From Cladosporium sp. IMV 00045 (Eukaryota > Ascomycota > Dothideomycetes > Cladosporiales > Cladosporiaceae), in assembly GCA_001931905.2 (NCBI GenBank), contig MSJI02000885.1, positions 1 through 64,000 of the forward strand: a stretch of DNA of 64,000 nucleotides, in the 5' to 3' direction. How positions within the stretch are numbered: position 1 is the first letter of the stretch; each line of letters begins with the position of its first letter. A model generated the notes under the pieces. That model ran no database searches, had not been told where the DNA came from, and saw only the letters and a program-made list of their open reading frames with translations. Positions 61,604 to 64,000 of the stretch are shown here, piece by piece. The position numbers and the translations under genes were made by a program.

Positions 61604-64000
61604 ATGGATGAGGTCGAGAACCCAGCTCTTCCGGCGGCAGACGAATCAAGCCCAACAATCCCCCCAATCGCCGACGAGACCCAGCCAAGCGTCCCCCACG
61701 TCACCGCAGAAGATGAACAACTCGTGTCAACAGACCCCGGCGAGCCAGACGGTCCTCCACCAAAGCCACCTCGTCCAACCTTGAAGCGTGATAGCAGCTC
61801 TGGCTCTTCGCTCCCGACCCAGCAGCCACCTCCACCCCCTCCACCTGCGTCGACTGAGGAACTCACGCAAGATCCGCCAGACTCCCTCACCCTTGCCGAT
61901 TTGAAGCGGATCCGCAACTCCTTCCCTGCCGACTCCTTCCCTGCCGCGACGACACCGCTCGAACGGGAGCAGCTCCTCGATTACCGCCGCGTCTACGACT
62001 TTGAATATCAGGATGCGCAATCTTTCCCCGTCGAGCTCGAGGAGTGGTTCAGCTACAGCGAAGAAGAGGATCTGAAGCTCAGGCGCTGTAGGACGGCGTT
62101 CAACGAGCAATGGCGAGCCACAGAGGAAGGCAGGCAGGATTGGCTGGACGTGTCTGAAGACGCCAGGAGGAAGTATGTGGAGGTGCAAATCAAGGCGCTG
62201 CGTGACGGAGAGGAAGAGGCGGTTATTGCTGCGCTGCAGAACCTGACATATATCGCCTTGGGTGTTTGGGAAGAGACGGCTGGTAGGAATGAGGGCTCGC
62301 CGCTCAAGGATTTGTTTCCGAACAGCAATGAGGGCGGAGCCAAGTTGGAGGATTATGGCTCGTCGAATCTGCAGATTCAGTGGATTGTCTCCATGGTTGA
62401 TACGCTGCGGTCTTGCGGAGCGTTGAAAGCTATCTACGAGACTCTCAGAAAGATTTGCGAGGATGATTTCCAGTCTGCGCCACCAGAAGTGCCTGGGAGG
62501 AGTGACAGTCTGCCGCGCAGAGCGGATGAGAGCACGGAGCTTTGGTGCTGCCTTACGCTGATGTATCTGTTTGTTGAGGTCGCACGGACAACAGACGGTA
62601 CGACTGGGCAGACGCTCAAGAGCGACATACTCGCCTTGGAGCCGAATTTCCTCAATTACCTGACGCAGATCGTGGCTCGGCTTCGCTGGGATGAGACTGC
62701 ACCGATCCCGTTGACGAAAATGCTTCTGTTGGCGTGGAAGACGATCCTCGTATCGTTCGGAGGTATCAAGGATATCGAACATATCAAGGGCACGCTACGA
62801 GAGGACAAAGATGAGATGGATGCTCGCGGAAAGCCGATAATCACGGCCTCGCCGCTTGATTACCATCTCTTCCGGCAGGAGATCAATTCGAAATATCCGG
62901 CATATCAGCCGCCTGAGCCTCTTTTCCCACTGGAACCGGAGAACAACAGCATTCTGCCTCCGCTCAAGCATCGGCGTCCAAGTACCGCGTCTGATGCTTC
63001 TTTTGCAAGCGCTCCCAGTGCCGGCAATGGTTCAATTATGCACCAGCCTGTGCACATTGCTACACCTGCTCCTTCCCCGCCTCCCTCGCCTGGTGGACCT
63101 GGCAAGGCTGGCAAAAAGCAAAACTATCAGACGAACCAGATGTTCCCTTTCTTGTACCCGCCACTGGATGAGAAGAGTAACGAACTTGGCGGCAAAGGTA
63201 GTACCGAACTGCAAGACGCGTTAGTCGGCAGACGGTGGGAGGGTACAGATATCCCCACTAGCATTCTCGAGGCTGCGGAGTTGTTCGCTAAGCGAATGCG
63301 GGCGACGAGAGGCATGAAGCAGCTGTGGGAGACGAGAGTCGACTACATGAAATATGAAAGAGGCTGGAAGGGTGGAGCAGATCTCGACGAGAACAATGTT
63401 GATGTGGATGATTTCGAGCTCGTACCGAAACCGGCGGAGAACGAATCCGCAGAGCAGGGCGAGCCACTTCCTCAGACGGAAGAGCAGCGCAAGCTCAACG
63501 CAGTCAATGACTTCTACCGTGACTCTTTGCCGCACCTGCAGAGCGTTGTGATTGTTCTGCTGAAGGCAGTCCTGCAGAATGTCACTGAGCTCGTCACCAA
63601 AGGCAACGGCCAGAACGGCCTGCAGGCTGGCTTCCAGTTCAACGAACCAAATGGCGTCAATGGCTCCGTGAAGCCTGTTGAGAACGGTAATGGTCACGTT
63701 GACCACGGCGAGAGTACAGCTGAAGAGCTTGACAAGCTTCGCTCGCAGGAGATTGCAGCCAAGGCTCTCAGTGCGATTCTCTTGCTCTTGCTCAAGTGGT
63801 TCAAAGTGAACCACATCTTGCAGTACGAGTACATGACGCAGCTTCTGCTCGACTCGAATTATGTGCCGCTCATCTTAAAGCTGTGGCAAACCCATGAAAT
63901 CGGCCGCGCATGCCACTATCCGCTGGACCGAGAAGAGTCGAGCTTCTTCTACTTCTGCCAATCGACTTCACGTCAAGGTGCACCAAAGCCACGGGACAGC
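61604..64000 (+). CDS. FAR11: FAR11/HAM-2/STRIP homolog (STRIPAK subunit), 3' partial
   Basis: Open from the ATG at 61604 to the window end, 799 codons without a stop. It starts with a disordered acidic and Pro-rich segment (PPPKPPRPTLKRDSSSGSS, QQPPPPPPP), then the N1221-type helical domain: YDFEYQDAQSFPVELEEWFS, ALQNLTYIALGVWEETAG, LWCCLTLMYLFVEVART, LLLAWKTILVSFGGI. Later elements NQMFPFLYPPLD, AAELFAKRMRATRGMKQLW and ILLLLLKWFKVNHILQYEY match the Far11/STRIP family. These proteins are STRIPAK scaffold subunits; Neurospora ham-2 is needed for cell fusion, and yeast Far11 for pheromone arrest and TORC2/PP2A control. No intron appears in the visible part. The C-terminal domain lies beyond the window. 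Confidence 0.88.
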   Translation, partial: MDEVENPALPAADESSPTIPPIADETQPSVPHVTAEDEQLVSTDPGEPDGPPPKPPRPTLKRDSSSGSSLPTQQPPPPPPPASTEELTQDPPDSLTLADLKRIRNSFPADSFPAATTPLEREQLLDYRRVYDFEYQDAQSFPVELEEWFSYSEEEDLKLRRCRTAFNEQWRATEEGRQDWLDVSEDARRKYVEVQIKALRDGEEEAVIAALQNLTYIALGVWEETAGRNEGSPLKDLFPNSNEGGAKLEDYGSSNLQIQWIVSMVDTLRSCGALKAIYETLRKICEDDFQSAPPEVPGRSDSLPRRADESTELWCCLTLMYLFVEVARTTDGTTGQTLKSDILALEPNFLNYLTQIVARLRWDETAPIPLTKMLLLAWKTILVSFGGIKDIEHIKGTLREDKDEMDARGKPIITASPLDYHLFRQEINSKYPAYQPPEPLFPLEPENNSILPPLKHRRPSTASDASFASAPSAGNGSIMHQPVHIATPAPSPPPSPGGPGKAGKKQNYQTNQMFPFLYPPLDEKSNELGGKGSTELQDALVGRRWEGTDIPTSILEAAELFAKRMRATRGMKQLWETRVDYMKYERGWKGGADLDENNVDVDDFELVPKPAENESAEQGEPLPQTEEQRKLNAVNDFYRDSLPHLQSVVIVLLKAVLQNVTELVTKGNGQNGLQAGFQFNEPNGVNGSVKPVENGNGHVDHGESTAEELDKLRSQEIAAKALSAILLLLLKWFKVNHILQYEYMTQLLLDSNYVPLILKLWQTHEIGRACHYPLDREESSFFYFCQSTSRQGAPKPRDS

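Overview
The window is nuclear DNA of a filamentous ascomycete. The genes are closely spaced and carry short spliceosomal introns (mostly 50-90 nt) with GTATGT/GTGAGT donors and CTAAC or TACTAAC branch sites. The families are typical of filamentous fungi: a NACHT-ankyrin NLR, a class II heme peroxidase, a SUR7 protein, a STRIPAK subunit and a hybrid histidine kinase. Overall character suggests Dothideomycetes. A near-identical second copy of one locus suggests a duplicated, hybrid or heterozygous genome, of the kind known from the black yeast Hortaea werneckii. That species guess is inference only.

The window is three contigs joined by two 20-N gaps (14661-14680 and 51271-51290). Block A (1-14660): actin (5' end missing), a FAD-dependent oxidoreductase, an NLR with ankyrin repeats, a flavin monooxygenase, and EDE1 (minus). 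Block B (14681-51270): a second copy of the actin 3' flank and the oxidoreductase, then an EMI1-like twin-CX9C protein, a secreted FMN 2-hydroxyacid oxidase/dehydrogenase, an aquaporin, an epimerase next to an MFS anion symporter, a large secreted cysteine-patterned protein, a SUR7-family protein, a small orphan, a RecQ helicase, a class II peroxidase, a presequence-bearing orphan, a DHA2 transporter, a small PPxY protein, a sacsin-like ATPase, and the first codons of a CSE1-like gene. Block C (51291-64000): the first 70 bp of EDE1, a small secreted protein, a GYP7-like RabGAP, a hybrid histidine kinase, and a 3'-truncated FAR11/HAM-2.

The last 134 bp of block A are identical to the first 134 bp of block C, and both genes at the B/C gap run into the gap and would need several kb more. 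The simplest reading is that A and C are directly continuous and that B is a separate, partly homeologous contig placed between them by scaffolding. Gene order across the gaps should not be trusted.

Functionally the window is mostly housekeeping and membrane-traffic genes (actin, EDE1, GYP7, SUR7, CSE1, FAR11) with a few accessory genes (NLR, FMO, peroxidase, oxidase, transporters). The items most worth a second look are the amyloid-like motif at the NLR N-terminus, an 11-residue cysteine ladder in the 699-aa secreted protein, an HExxHxxxxxH motif at the end of the sacsin-like ATPase, and an odd intron inside the ATPase N-box of the histidine kinase. Several coding regions were assembled here from more than one open reading frame by matching splice sites and reading phase. 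Exon coordinates are in the entries.
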